This document shows positions 5,201 through 10,119 of a DNA stretch of 11,302 nt, piece after piece. Position 1 is the first letter of the stretch. The number at the start of each line of letters is the position of its first letter. The translations under genes and the position numbers were made by a program. The DNA lies in NCBI GenBank assembly GCA_026770585.1, contig MU646398.1, positions 175,532 to 186,833 on the forward strand. Reading direction: 5' to 3'. The notes below the pieces were generated by a model, which searched no databases, was not told the DNA's origin, and saw only the letters and a list, made by a program, of their open reading frames with translations. This stretch comes from Baffinella frigidus. Lineage: Eukaryota > Cryptophyceae > Cryptomonadales > Baffinellaceae.

Positions 5201-6443
5201 AAGCCACCTTCTACCACGTGCACACTACGCACCTGGCCTGTGAGTTGGTGAGTTCGGTAGGTAAGTAGATAGTACCACGCGCATGGCATGCGACGGGCCT
5301 GGGCCTGTCTCACCTGCCGCGCCGCTACACACCCCGGGACCCACAGGCGCCACGTATGCTTATTCTTAAGAAAGAAAGGGGGGGGTGCTAGGCCAAGCGA
5401 CATGCAGGGTACCCCGCACAAGTGGCCGAAGTAGGAGCGTATTACGCTACTCGCCACTTACGGGATACCTAGGGCCCTGCGGTGGTCCGTTGGTCTCCGT
5501 GAGTAACAGGACAACCCCCCCGATGGTGACCGCATGCTAGTCCGTGGCTTTGTGCACGCGGCCCTGGGACACCTCACGGCCGTAGTCCCGGTACCCCCCC
5601 ATGCCGCTACAGTCCACGCACCATCCACAACAGCTACGGCGGGGGGTGGGTGGGGCGCGCGTATCGAACAGGGGCCGCGTTGCAAGCAGGGGGCCGCGTG
5701 AGGCAGGCCCACTGCAACAGGGCCCGGCGGAAGTTGGGGGGGAAGGGGGGGGCGGAGGGGGGTCGGAGGGGGGAGGGGACCAGCGCTTCCTCCACCCCCA
5801 GGAGCTCTCGGCCTTCTTGAAGAGCCACCCGGCTTTGATCTCAGCCTCGGGCGCACGGGTGCTGCCGCCGCCCGCCAAAGCACCGCTTCCTGCCCCAGGG
5901 TACGCCTGCCCCCCCCCGGGGTTCCCCCGCTGCCCCCCTGCCACAGCATCCCCGGCATCCGGAGGCCCTGCCTGGTGGCTGCCACCGTCGTATCCCATGG
6001 GCATCTGCTGTCCCTGCATATCCAGCCCTGCTGGCGGCATCTGCTGCTGTGGGTAGGCGGCGCATCTGTTAGCTGCTTGGGAGCTGGTCTGCTGCCCCTG
6101 CATGTCCAGCCCTGCTGGCGACATCTGTTGGTGGGGTGGGTAGGCAGATTCGTTGGCTGCTTGGGAGAAAGAGAGCATGTGGCGCCCAAACACGGCGCTG
6201 AGCTTCCTGGACCCTCAAGAGGAAAGTGGGGGATGGCAGGGCTGGTGCCTGGTGCTGCCACATCTGTTGTTGCTCGCCGGGATACTGCCCCTGACCACCA
6301 CGTTGGTACATCATCCCCTCACGTCCCCCCTGCATCCCTCCGTAATTCCCTCCGCCGGCATCCCCCATGCCCCCATACCCTCTCCCAGCCCCCTGTCCTG
6401 CATTGTACTCCGCCCCATCGTAGCCCCCCCCGCCTCCGTACAT
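2015..6443 (-). CDS. PH-domain protein, six-exon gene (complete reconstruction)
   Basis: A spliced minus-strand gene. Proposed exons: 6443-6194, 6156-5781, 4873-4819, 3741-3691, 2921-2796, 2233-2015; the phases agree (2 at the exon 2/3 junction, then 0, 0, 0). Seen: a Gly/Tyr/Met-rich head; a Gln/Pro-rich tandem repeat; a Gly-rich linker; then a whole PH fold at about residues 190-282. The PH order is KAGWLFKK and WRKRW (strands 1-2), FVLYPSRLAYF (strands 2-3), KTIPLRDARV (strands 4-5), QEFRVHSYGRSFCLRAS (strands 6-7) and the C-terminal helix with the conserved Trp in SEWVFAL. The tail is Ser/Gly/His-rich. Known of the family: PH domains bind phosphoinositides or proteins at membranes, and the basic K..RKRW stretch in the strand 1-2 loop fits the phosphoinositide-binding pattern. 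No catalytic domain, signal peptide or membrane segment is visible. Inferred role: membrane-recruited adaptor. The exon 1/2 junction is the weak point; the PH part is strong. Confidence 0.82.
2234..2795 (-). other. Intron 5 of the PH gene
   Basis: It begins GTGAGT inside the two-unit repeat at 2623-2807, carries a degraded foldback element (2419-2511), and ends at CTACTGAA...ACTCCACCAG. The intron is open in one minus-strand frame through much of its length (low-complexity Pro/Ala/Ser), which I read as chance in GC-rich repeats rather than retained coding. Confidence 0.55.
2419..2511. mobile_element. CCACCCTGGAGG-family foldback element, degraded copy
   Basis: The right arm (GGTGGCATCTGTGGGAGATTG ... 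GGTTGCCTCCAGGGTGG) closely matches the 4604-4732 copy. The left arm survives only in its inner part (TAAGCCCACTCCCATACGAATGGCACC, shown in outline). It lies in intron 5. Confidence 0.7.
2623..2807. repeat. Tandem repeat copying the exon 5/intron 5 border
   Basis: Two units, 2623-2700 and 2701-2807, share GTGGAGCTATTG, CATCCGGGCGGGG and CGGCTGAAC...CACCAT-GCGTCCTT. On the minus strand the unit starts with the last codons of exon 5 (AAG GAC GCC ATG) and runs into the intron. The functional donor is GTGAGT; the second copy has GTGTGT. Confidence 0.75.
2796..2921 (-). CDS. PH gene exon 5: strands 6-7 and C-terminal helix
   Basis: 126 nt, 42 codons, phase 0 at both ends. The acceptor is TGTTGTTCAG/G and the donor is a consensus ATG/GTGAGT. 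It encodes VMPNDQEFRVHSYGRSFCL and then RASSDVDRSEWVFALQ, with the Trp that is the most conserved residue of PH domains. Parts of this exon are duplicated in both neighbouring introns: its 5' part at 3021-3223 and its 3' border at 2623-2700. Confidence 0.88.
3021..3223 (-). pseudogene. Duplicated, frameshifted copy of the exon 5 front half
   Basis: This is a direct tandem copy of 2852-3020, that is, the end of intron 4 plus the first part of exon 5. It has lost 5 nt (AAGGAGCGCCC versus AAGCCC), and the stretch holding the acceptor is itself doubled, giving TTCAG/GTT at 3085 and CTCAG/GTT at 3115. Translated from 3085 it reads VMPNDQEFCVHSYG, then shifts frame and stops at TAA 3019-3017. It lacks the Trp helix. 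If included in the mRNA it would truncate the PH domain. Confidence 0.75.
3467..3688. repeat. TTTAGGG interstitial telomere-type array
   Basis: Seven perfect TTTAGGG units (3467-3515), then TTCAGGG, TTTAGGG and increasingly degenerate TCTAGGGTTCAGGG-like units, ending at the exon 4 donor. It forms the first part of intron 4 (C-rich on the sense strand). Confidence 0.9.
3691..3741 (-). CDS. PH gene exon 4: strands 4-5 of the PH domain
   Basis: 51 nt, 17 codons, phase 0 at both ends: VVKTIPLRDARVAMAVQ, matching the usual 'G-x-I-x-L' segment. The acceptor is GGTATCAG/G with a TTACTGAC branch-like site about 20 nt upstream; the donor is ACAG/GTACCT. An in-frame TAG lies a few codons upstream of the acceptor, so the segment cannot simply be extended. 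The intron that follows opens directly into a telomere-type repeat. Confidence 0.78.
3758..3954. repeat. About 34-bp minisatellite beside the exon 4 acceptor
   Basis: Five diverged units of the type GTCAGTAATCCAGCCTGA followed by GGCGAACC. On the minus (sense) strand the first three units contain TTACTGAC, a branch-point-like sequence. A further unit in opposite orientation lies near 4271-4300. Confidence 0.75.
3950..4158. repeat. About 105-bp tandem duplication
   Basis: Units 3950-4055 and 4056-4158 share CAACACTTCCA, GATAGATACCCACGCCCGAC, GTCTAGACAAATCGCGTGAC. Both lie in intron 3. Confidence 0.8.
4247..4361. repeat. CACGCACATGCAG / AGAAAAGCCCCA repeat
   Basis: Interspersed copies of AAAAGCCCC, CACATGCA and CCCACGCACATGCAG on either side of a reverse-oriented copy of the neighbouring minisatellite unit. 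Confidence 0.6.
4496..4566. repeat. CCCTACG/CCCTGCA 7-bp array
   Basis: Seven-base units CCCTGCA, CCATACG and CCCTACG, a telomere-variant-like array in intron 3. Confidence 0.8.
4604..4732. mobile_element. CCACCCTGGAGG-family foldback element, full copy
   Basis: A 129-bp element with arms starting CCACCCTGGAGGCAACC and ending GGTTGCCTCCAGGGTGG. The arms pair nearly to the centre (GGGCAAATC, AAGTCAA-CTCCC, GCCACC) around a 6-base loop AGAATC; the left arm has a roughly 10-nt insertion. There is no coding capacity and no clear target duplication. MITE-like, in intron 3. Confidence 0.85.
4819..4873 (-). CDS. PH gene exon 3: FVL segment (strands 2-3)
   Basis: 55 nt. The acceptor is GGGGCAG/G, preceded by a TAAC branch-like site and CTGTGTTTC. 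The first base completes the Trp codon left open by exon 2, then 18 codons read FVLYPSRLAYFSSPSARG, exactly the 'W-F-V-L ... L-Y-F' element expected next in a PH domain. The donor is GGG/GTACGC, phase 0. It was found by searching for the missing strand, and both phase and content fit. Confidence 0.8.
4881..5243 (+). CDS. Doubtful antisense ORF with signal-peptide-like start
   Basis: 120 codons opposite intron 2. The N-terminus (MKHRLRAARVG then FLLILLIYSF) has a basic start and a hydrophobic core like a signal peptide or membrane anchor; the rest (FHWQPATFLHEHRFG...) has no motif I know. The stop at 5241-5243 overlaps GTGAGT, a donor-like site, so it could be the first exon of a nested gene. 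It is more probably chance: it abuts exon 3 on the other strand and has no partner exon. Confidence 0.12.
   Translation: MKHRLRAARVGSFLLILLIYSFLRRGLAARPQGFQDSLFHWQPATFLHEHRFGSGRGRWFGKEALRVGFVRRCGFKNLFTAGAKCGDRGDMWSRICGPTHTPPPANASHLLPRAHYAPGL
5420..5467. mobile_element. TATCCC-family element, internally deleted
   Basis: AAGTGGCCGAAGTAG and CTACTCGCCACTTACGGGATA face each other with a short interior. The right half matches the end of the 9179-9283 element. It lies in intron 2. Confidence 0.55.
5781..6156 (-). CDS. PH gene exon 2: Q/P-rich repeat, Gly linker, start of PH domain
   Basis: It begins after a pyrimidine-rich tract and an AG (TTTCTCCCAAGCAG); 6159 is an alternative first base. It encodes two copies of a 28-residue repeat (core PAGLDMQGQQ, each starting QAAN), a Gly/Ala-rich linker, then AEIKAGWLFKK and WGWRKRW, the first two PH strands. 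It ends inside the Trp codon (TG then GTCCCC), phase 2. The intron after it starts with a very C-rich stretch. Reading on through that stretch gives only Pro-rich noise, which supports the donor. Confidence 0.75.
5999..6166 (-). repeat. 84-bp coding tandem repeat (2 units) in exon 2
   Basis: Units 5999-6082 and 6083-6166 each encode 28 residues with the core PAGLDMQGQQ flanked by QAAN and YP..QQM. The length is a multiple of three, so the repeat can change copy number without breaking the frame. Confidence 0.8.
6194..6443 (-). CDS. PH gene exon 1: start codon and Gly/Tyr/Met-rich head
   Basis: The ATG at 6443 has an in-frame TGA three codons upstream (TGA GGC GGG ATG), so this start is well placed if no further exon lies upstream. 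It encodes about 83 residues, beginning MYGGGGGYDG, rich in Gly, Tyr, Met and later Gln (QYPGEQQQMWQHQ). The composition is like prion-like or RNA-granule tails, and it matches the QQQM motifs of exon 2, which supports both being one protein. The 3' end is uncertain: the frame must shift by one to join exon 2. The only nearby GT that restores frame is at 6193 (GTGTTT). Confidence 0.65.
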
Positions 6444-7418
6444 CCCGCCTCAGCCCAGTCGAGAAACGCGCACAGTCCCACACACTCTAGCCCAACCTCA
6501 GCTCACACGCGGTCGGCGGAGAGGACAGGCGACGCACAGAGCGTCAACGAAGGGCGCCAACTCGTGAGCCAGACGCAGGGTCGTCACTGGAGGGGTTCAT
6601 CCGCAACCGTGCTTGGAGCCGTTCGACCGCCAGATGTCAACTTACTATTGAATTTACCTGATGATATCAACTTTACACGGAAACCCTGGTCAATCGGCTC
6701 CAATAACAGGTTGAGATTTGGCCCCTCCAGGATGATGAGGTGCAACTTTATTCCAAAAATTAACTTTTCCAATTTAGCCAACTACATCAGTCCACTTTAC
6801 CACAGTAGATTTACTTTGATACTAAGTTGTGGTGTTAACTTATGCAGGGGTAGGCGTCCCAAACCAGAGATCCGGCGTTCCGCTCTACTAGGGCTAGGGC
6901 TGACACGAGTGGGCAGACAAGCCTGGGCAGACAAGCCTGCGAGTGACACGGGTCAGTTGGCTGCGCACACGGCTCCTCTGTCCGATCATTTGGCAACTAG
7001 TTCCCCCGAGTTCCCCATACAAGTCCCGAGTGGAAGCGGAAGTGGAACATGGGGACTGTCGAGTCGAGGCCCGGAGCGCCGAGTCCAGGCTTCCAAACTG
7101 CAGTGCAAGAGTTCACGCGCACGACCCGTTCATTCGCGAATGTACGGCCCTCAGAATTGGAAGCTATCCGAGATGATCACTCGCCCCAGACGCTAGATAT
7201 CCACCCCGCACGCTCGCGTTTCCTTTCGAGCTAGAGCTCCGGGGATCCCCGCGCGTGAGAGCAGCCCGGCTTGCCCCGGGTCCGCTCGCTGCTCGTTGCT
7301 CGTTGCTCGTTGCTAACTGGTTGCATATTGCGCGTTACAAAGTGATCGGGCTGTTCTGTTGCGTGTATAGGTTCAAAGCAGTTCAGGGTTCCTGCTTTCT
7401 GATTTCTGGAAACCTCTA
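6444..7418. other. Upstream region of the PH gene, no gene recognised
   Basis: It holds the likely promoter of the PH gene (no TATA box seen), an AT-richer block at about 6640-6845, a 14-bp tandem repeat GGGCAGACAAGCCT (6911-6924, 6925-6938) and three TGCTCGT units (7290-7310). A 61-codon plus-strand ORF at 7049-7234 has no recognisable motif. Confidence 0.5.
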
Positions 7419-7657
7419 CCCTAAACCCTGAACCCCTGAACCCTAAACCCTGAACCCTAAAACCTAAACCATACGCCCTAAGCCCTAAACTCTCACCCCT
7501 AAACCCTGCCCCCTAAACCCTAAACCTCAAACTCTAAAACCCTGAACCCTAAACCCTAAACCCTAAACCCTAACCCCCAAACCCTAAACGTCAAACCCTA
7601 AAACCTAAACCCTAAATCCCAAACCCTAAACCCCAAACCCCAAACACTAACCGAGTC
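7419..7657. repeat. CCCTAAA array upstream of the 7676 exon
   Basis: Mostly CCCTAAA with CCCTGAA, CCCCAAA and other variants, ending about 18 bases before a splice acceptor. Confidence 0.9.
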
Positions 7658-7675
7658 GGTGTTTTTTTGCGGCAG

Positions 7676-7726
7676 GAAATCCTGGACTACATCCTCAACG
7701 ATCCGGCCATCGCCGAAAAGCAGAAG
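7676..7726 (+). CDS. 51-nt exon-like segment between telomere-type arrays
   Basis: It is preceded by GTTTTTTTGCGGCAG (pyrimidine tract plus acceptor) and followed by AAG/GTATGG (donor). It reads in phase 0 as EILDYILNDPAIAEKQK, a charged helical segment. The sequence contrast with the flanking repeats is abrupt, and everything on either side is CCCTAAA or TTTAGGG-like. The phase-0 end would join directly to the ELENDKK start of the 8924 segment, extending a coiled coil. I do not recognise the protein family. Confidence 0.6.
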
Positions 7727-7727
7727 G

Positions 7728-7981
7728 TATGGGGTTTGGGGTCTAGAAGGTTTGGGGATTAGGGTTTTGGGTTTAAGGTTTAGGAAACGGTTTGGGGGTT
7801 AGGGTTCAGGGGCTTGAGTTTAGGAGAAGGTTTAGCGTTGAGCGTTTAGGGTTGAGAAAAGGGTTTAGGGGTTAGGGGCTAGGGGTTGAGGAAAAGGTTC
7901 AGGGGTTAGAGTCTAGGGTCTAGAGGCTAGGGGTTAGGTGTTAGGGGTTAGGGAGAAGGTTGAGGGTTGAGGGTTTAGAGG
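7728..7981. repeat. TTTAGGG-like degenerate array, G-rich
   Basis: Degenerate GGGTTTAGGGGTTGAGG-type units in the orientation opposite to 7419-7657, starting right after the donor GTATGG. Confidence 0.85.
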
Positions 7982-8042
7982 GTCGCGCCTGCGCAACGCC
8001 CTTTCCACCACCCCTCCACGTCAAGCGTGCCAGAGCAGGTTG
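7982..8042. other. Short unique stretch
   Basis: CCCTTTCCACCACCCCTCCACGTCAAG (pyrimidine-rich, shown in outline) is followed by GAGCAG/GTTGAT, resembling splice sites, but no clear exon lies between them. Confidence 0.3.
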
Positions 8043-8264
8043 ATCCGGGGAAACCGATATTTCTTTCGTTTCCTGGCTACGAAAATGACTAGACAAATGC
8101 TCGAATTTTAATATTACTTGTAAGAATTTTAATATTACTCGAATTTTAATGTTACTTGCCTAGACAAATGCTCGAATTTTAATATTACATGCTCGGATTT
8201 TAATATTAATTGTGTAGTATGTTTGGTTGCCGGGAAATGAAAGAAAAAATAGGGTTCCCCGGAT
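8043..8264. mobile_element. AT-rich MITE-like element with about 40-bp inverted ends
   Basis: The ends ATCCGGGGAAACC and GGGTTCCCCGGAT continue into paired TTTCTTTCGTTTCCTGGC / GCCGGGAAATGAAAGAAA. The interior is about five copies of CTCGAATTTTAATATTAC. It is much more AT-rich than its surroundings and has no coding capacity. Confidence 0.8.
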
Positions 8265-8547
8265 AAGGGTGCTGCAGCCTGCAGAATCCGGTGTTCTCTC
8301 TCTATCCGTTCTTCGAGACGCCGGCCCACGTTACTCGACCAATTCTCGCCACTTCATCGGAGCCATGCTTGCCACGTTATTGGAGCCATTTCTGTTCAAC
8401 TCGGACAGAGAAGCATCAGCCCGCACACACCTCGTCCCTCGACGGGCTGAACATAAGTTGACAGAACAACTTAGGATTTGGCGAAACGGCGTGTCCGCCC
8501 TAATAAATCACAACGTTCAGAACCGCAGCGTTTCACACGCGTGACAT
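8265..8547. other. Unique stretch with no recognised gene
   Basis: Non-repetitive sequence between the AT-rich element and the next CCCTAAA array. It is open in one plus frame to 8544, but the product (GAMLATLLEPFLF..., then RRAEHKLTEQLRIW) is not recognisable and the frame starts inside the mobile element. Confidence 0.35.
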
Positions 8548-8637
8548 CAAACCCTAAACCCCAAACCTTGAACCCTGAACCCTGCACACCAAACCATGGA
8601 CCCCAAACCCTAAAACCTAAACCCTAAACCCCAACAG
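8548..8637. repeat. CCCTAAA/CCCTGAA array
   Basis: Telomere-like 7-mers ending in CCAACAG, an acceptor-like junction to unit A. Confidence 0.85.
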
Positions 8638-8688
8638 ACGCTAGCTAAAGACGAGAAGCTCCAATAGGAGCTACACCACGCGGCGGCA
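8638..8688 (+). pseudogene. ELYHAA unit A, in-frame stop
   Basis: TLAKDEKLQ, stop (TAG 8665-8667), ELHHAA: it aligns codon for codon with the 8924 unit without gaps, then loses similarity after GCGGCG. A decayed copy. Confidence 0.65.
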
Positions 8689-8700
8689 CCCAAACCCCAC

Positions 8701-8920
8701 TCCACCCTAAACCTTAAACCCTAAACCTTTCACCCCAAACCCTAGACCCTACACCCTACACCCTACACCCTACACCCTAAACCCTACACCCTAAACCCTA
8801 AACCCTAAACCCTACACCCTAAACCCTAAACCCTCAACCCTCAACCCCAAACCCTAAACCCTAAACCCTCAACCCTCAACCCTAAAACCCAAACCCTCAA
8901 CCCTCAACCCTCAACCCGAC
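8701..8920. repeat. CCCTAAA/CCCTACA/CCCTCAA array
   Basis: About 220 bases of telomere-variant 7-mers between units A and B. Confidence 0.9.
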
Positions 8921-8923
8921 CAG

Positions 8924-8989
8924 GAGCTAGAAAACGACAAGAAGCGGCTCGCGGAGCTATACCACGCGGCGCACCTCGAGGGACACGTG
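8924..8989 (+). CDS. ELYHAA unit B, intact coiled-coil exon candidate
   Basis: The acceptor CCGACCAG is followed by ELENDKKRLAELYHAAHLEG-HV and a donor, GTACAC at 8990 or GTGGTA at 8987. Leucines and charged residues have helical spacing typical of a coiled coil. It is phase 0 at both ends, compatible with joining to 7676-7726. It is the only one of four copies without a stop, insertion or loss. No protein family is recognised. Confidence 0.55.
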
Positions 8990-9010
8990 GTACACCCCAA
9001 ACCCCAAACC

Positions 9011-9134
9011 CTATCCTGCCAACTGCCGCCATATCCACTGCCAACCGCCGCCCTATCCACTGCCAACTGCCGCCCTATCCAGCCAACTGCCGCCCTATCC
9101 TGCCAACCGCCGCCCTATCCAGCCAACCGCCGTC
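9011..9134. repeat. 20-22-bp minisatellite, 6 units
   Basis: Units of the type CTATCCAGCCAACTGCCGCC; two of the six carry an extra CT. It sits directly upstream of unit C. Confidence 0.85.
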
Positions 9135-9142
9135 TTTAGACA

Positions 9143-9311
9143 GCGCCTGTTTGGGTCACGAGAAGCTCCTCTGGGAGCTATCCCTTAAGTGGCCAGTAGG
9201 CGCATACGCCCTACCGTAGGGCTCTAGGACCTGCCTAGGACCTCTTGGCCCTCAACTTTATCGGCATGGCCACTTAAGGGATACCACGCGGCGCGCCTCG
9301 AGGGACACGTG
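9143..9311 (+). pseudogene. ELYHAA unit C, split by a mobile element
   Basis: The left part HEKLLWEL (to 9180) and the right part YHAARLEGHV (from 9282) are separated by the 9179-9283 element. Removing the element between TA and TA restores GAGCTATACCACG, the same junction as in unit B. The donor-like GTAAAC follows. Confidence 0.7.
9179..9283. mobile_element. TATCCC-family inverted-repeat element, perfect ends
   Basis: 105 bp with perfect 16-bp inverted ends TATCCCTTAAGTGGCC and GGCCACTTAAGGGATA and no coding capacity. It is the best-preserved of four related copies in the window, so probably the youngest; inserted at a TATA site in unit C. Confidence 0.85.
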
Positions 9312-9312
9312 G

Positions 9313-9352
9313 TAAACCCCACACCCTAAACCCCAAATCCTAAGCCCTACAC
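9313..9352. repeat. Short CCCTAAA-like stretch
   Basis: A few CCCTAAACCCC-type units after the unit C donor. Confidence 0.7.
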
Positions 9353-9423
9353 ACAAATTGAATCCGAAAATTTGAACCCGAAACCCGGAACCTGGTCCTT
9401 CGCCTGCCTACGTTGGATCGCTG

Positions 9424-9617
9424 CCACCCTGGAGGGGACTTGCGGCCAATCCCGAACAACCCTTTATCGCAAAAGTTGACAGGATTTGTACCACTAAAAT
9501 ACTTACAAGACCGTTTTGTACCAGATCCATTCATCACGGGGGACTGAGATCTCAGTCCATTCCAAGGGGAGTTGACTTAAGAATGCTCAAAATACCCCCA
9601 CCCTGCCTCCAGGGTGG
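9424..9617. mobile_element. CCACCCTGGAGG-family foldback element, long copy
   Basis: 194 bp bounded by CCACCCTGGAGG and CCTCCAGGGTGG. Its right arm carries GGGGAGTTGACTTAAGAA, the complement of the left arm of the 4604-4732 copy. The interior is larger and has GTTGACAGGATTTGTACCA, similar to GTTGACGGGTTTGTACCA near 2966 and 3167. Confidence 0.7.
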
Positions 9618-9697
9618 TTTAGGTCCTTTCGGTTCTTCGAGCTCCCAACATAGGCGGACACTGCAACTTGTTCTGCAGGGCTGCGTCACATGACCGG

Positions 9698-9748
9698 TGT
9701 AGGGTTCCGGGTTCAAGGTTCAGGGTTTAGGGTTTAGGGTTTGGGGTT
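9698..9748. repeat. TTTAGGG array, G-rich orientation
   Basis: GGTTCAGGGTTTAGGG units directly upstream of unit D. Confidence 0.85.
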
Positions 9749-9750
9749 GA

Positions 9751-9801
9751 GACAAGAAGCCCCGCTCGGAGCTATACAAGGCGTTGCGCCTAGAGGGACA
9801 C
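9751..9801 (+). pseudogene. ELYHAA unit D, front part lost
   Basis: DKKPRSELYKALRLEGH followed by the donor-like GTAAAC. The front of the exon is missing, with an in-frame TGA immediately upstream and no clear acceptor. It could still be a diverged short exon. Confidence 0.5.
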
Positions 9802-9806
9802 GTAAA

Positions 9807-9960
9807 CCCCCAACTTTGAACCCTGAACCCTGAACCCTGAACCCTAAACCCTACACCCCAAACCCTACAACCCTAAACCCTAGACCCTGCATCCTAAACC
9901 CTGCATCCTAAACCCTAAACCCTAAACCCTACGCCCTACACCTCAAACCCCGAACCCGAC
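9807..9960. repeat. CCCTGAA/CCCTAAA/CCCTGCA array
   Basis: Telomere-variant units after unit D. Confidence 0.9.
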
Positions 9961-10077
9961 GCCCCTCTTCTCCCCCTCTTCCAATCGAGGCTAGAAACAT
10001 GACTATTTTTAAAGAGGGTTTCTTTTACAAGTGAAAAAAAAAGACATGTGTAAAAAAATTTATACAAATAGAGGCGT
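9961..10077. other. AT-rich lead-in to the island
   Basis: Runs of A and T (for example GTGAAAAAAAAAGACATGTG); no gene seen. Confidence 0.4.
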
Positions 10078-10119
10078 TTGGTCACGTAGCTGGGGGAATT
10101 CCCCCAGCTACGTGACCAA
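10078..10119. repeat. Perfect 42-bp palindrome
   Basis: Perfect 21-bp arms beginning TTGGTCACGTAGCTGGGGG and meeting at GAATTC with no loop. It can extrude as a cruciform. Confidence 0.95.

Larger units (their letters stand above)
4874..5780 (-). other. Intron 2 of the PH gene
   Basis: The 5' part is extremely C-rich (GTCCCCTCCCCCC onward). It also holds a 14-bp tandem repeat (5147-5174, GGATATGTGGTCCC twice), a deleted copy of the TATCCC-ended element (5420-5467) and a 51-nt exon-like segment (5364-5314). That segment has a good acceptor (TTTCTTTCTTAAG) and donor (GCAG/GTGAGA), but joining it to exon 2 gives an immediate TGA. No other gene is recognised. Confidence 0.6.

Noticed and set aside
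5458-6261. 267-codon minus-strand ORF and the plus-strand ORF at 5601-6056
   Set aside because: Both are alternative frames over the GC-rich exon 2 and the C-rich intron 2, with Pro/Ala/Gly-rich noise.
6153-7196. Longest plus-strand ORF (347 codons)
   Set aside because: It is antisense to exons 1 and 2 of the PH gene, then runs through an AT-richer stretch of different composition with no motif. The opposite strand has the coherent domain.
9179-9283. The inverted-repeat element as a newly created intron (introner)
   Set aside because: It has no GT..AG at or near its borders, so it should disrupt unit C rather than be spliced out.
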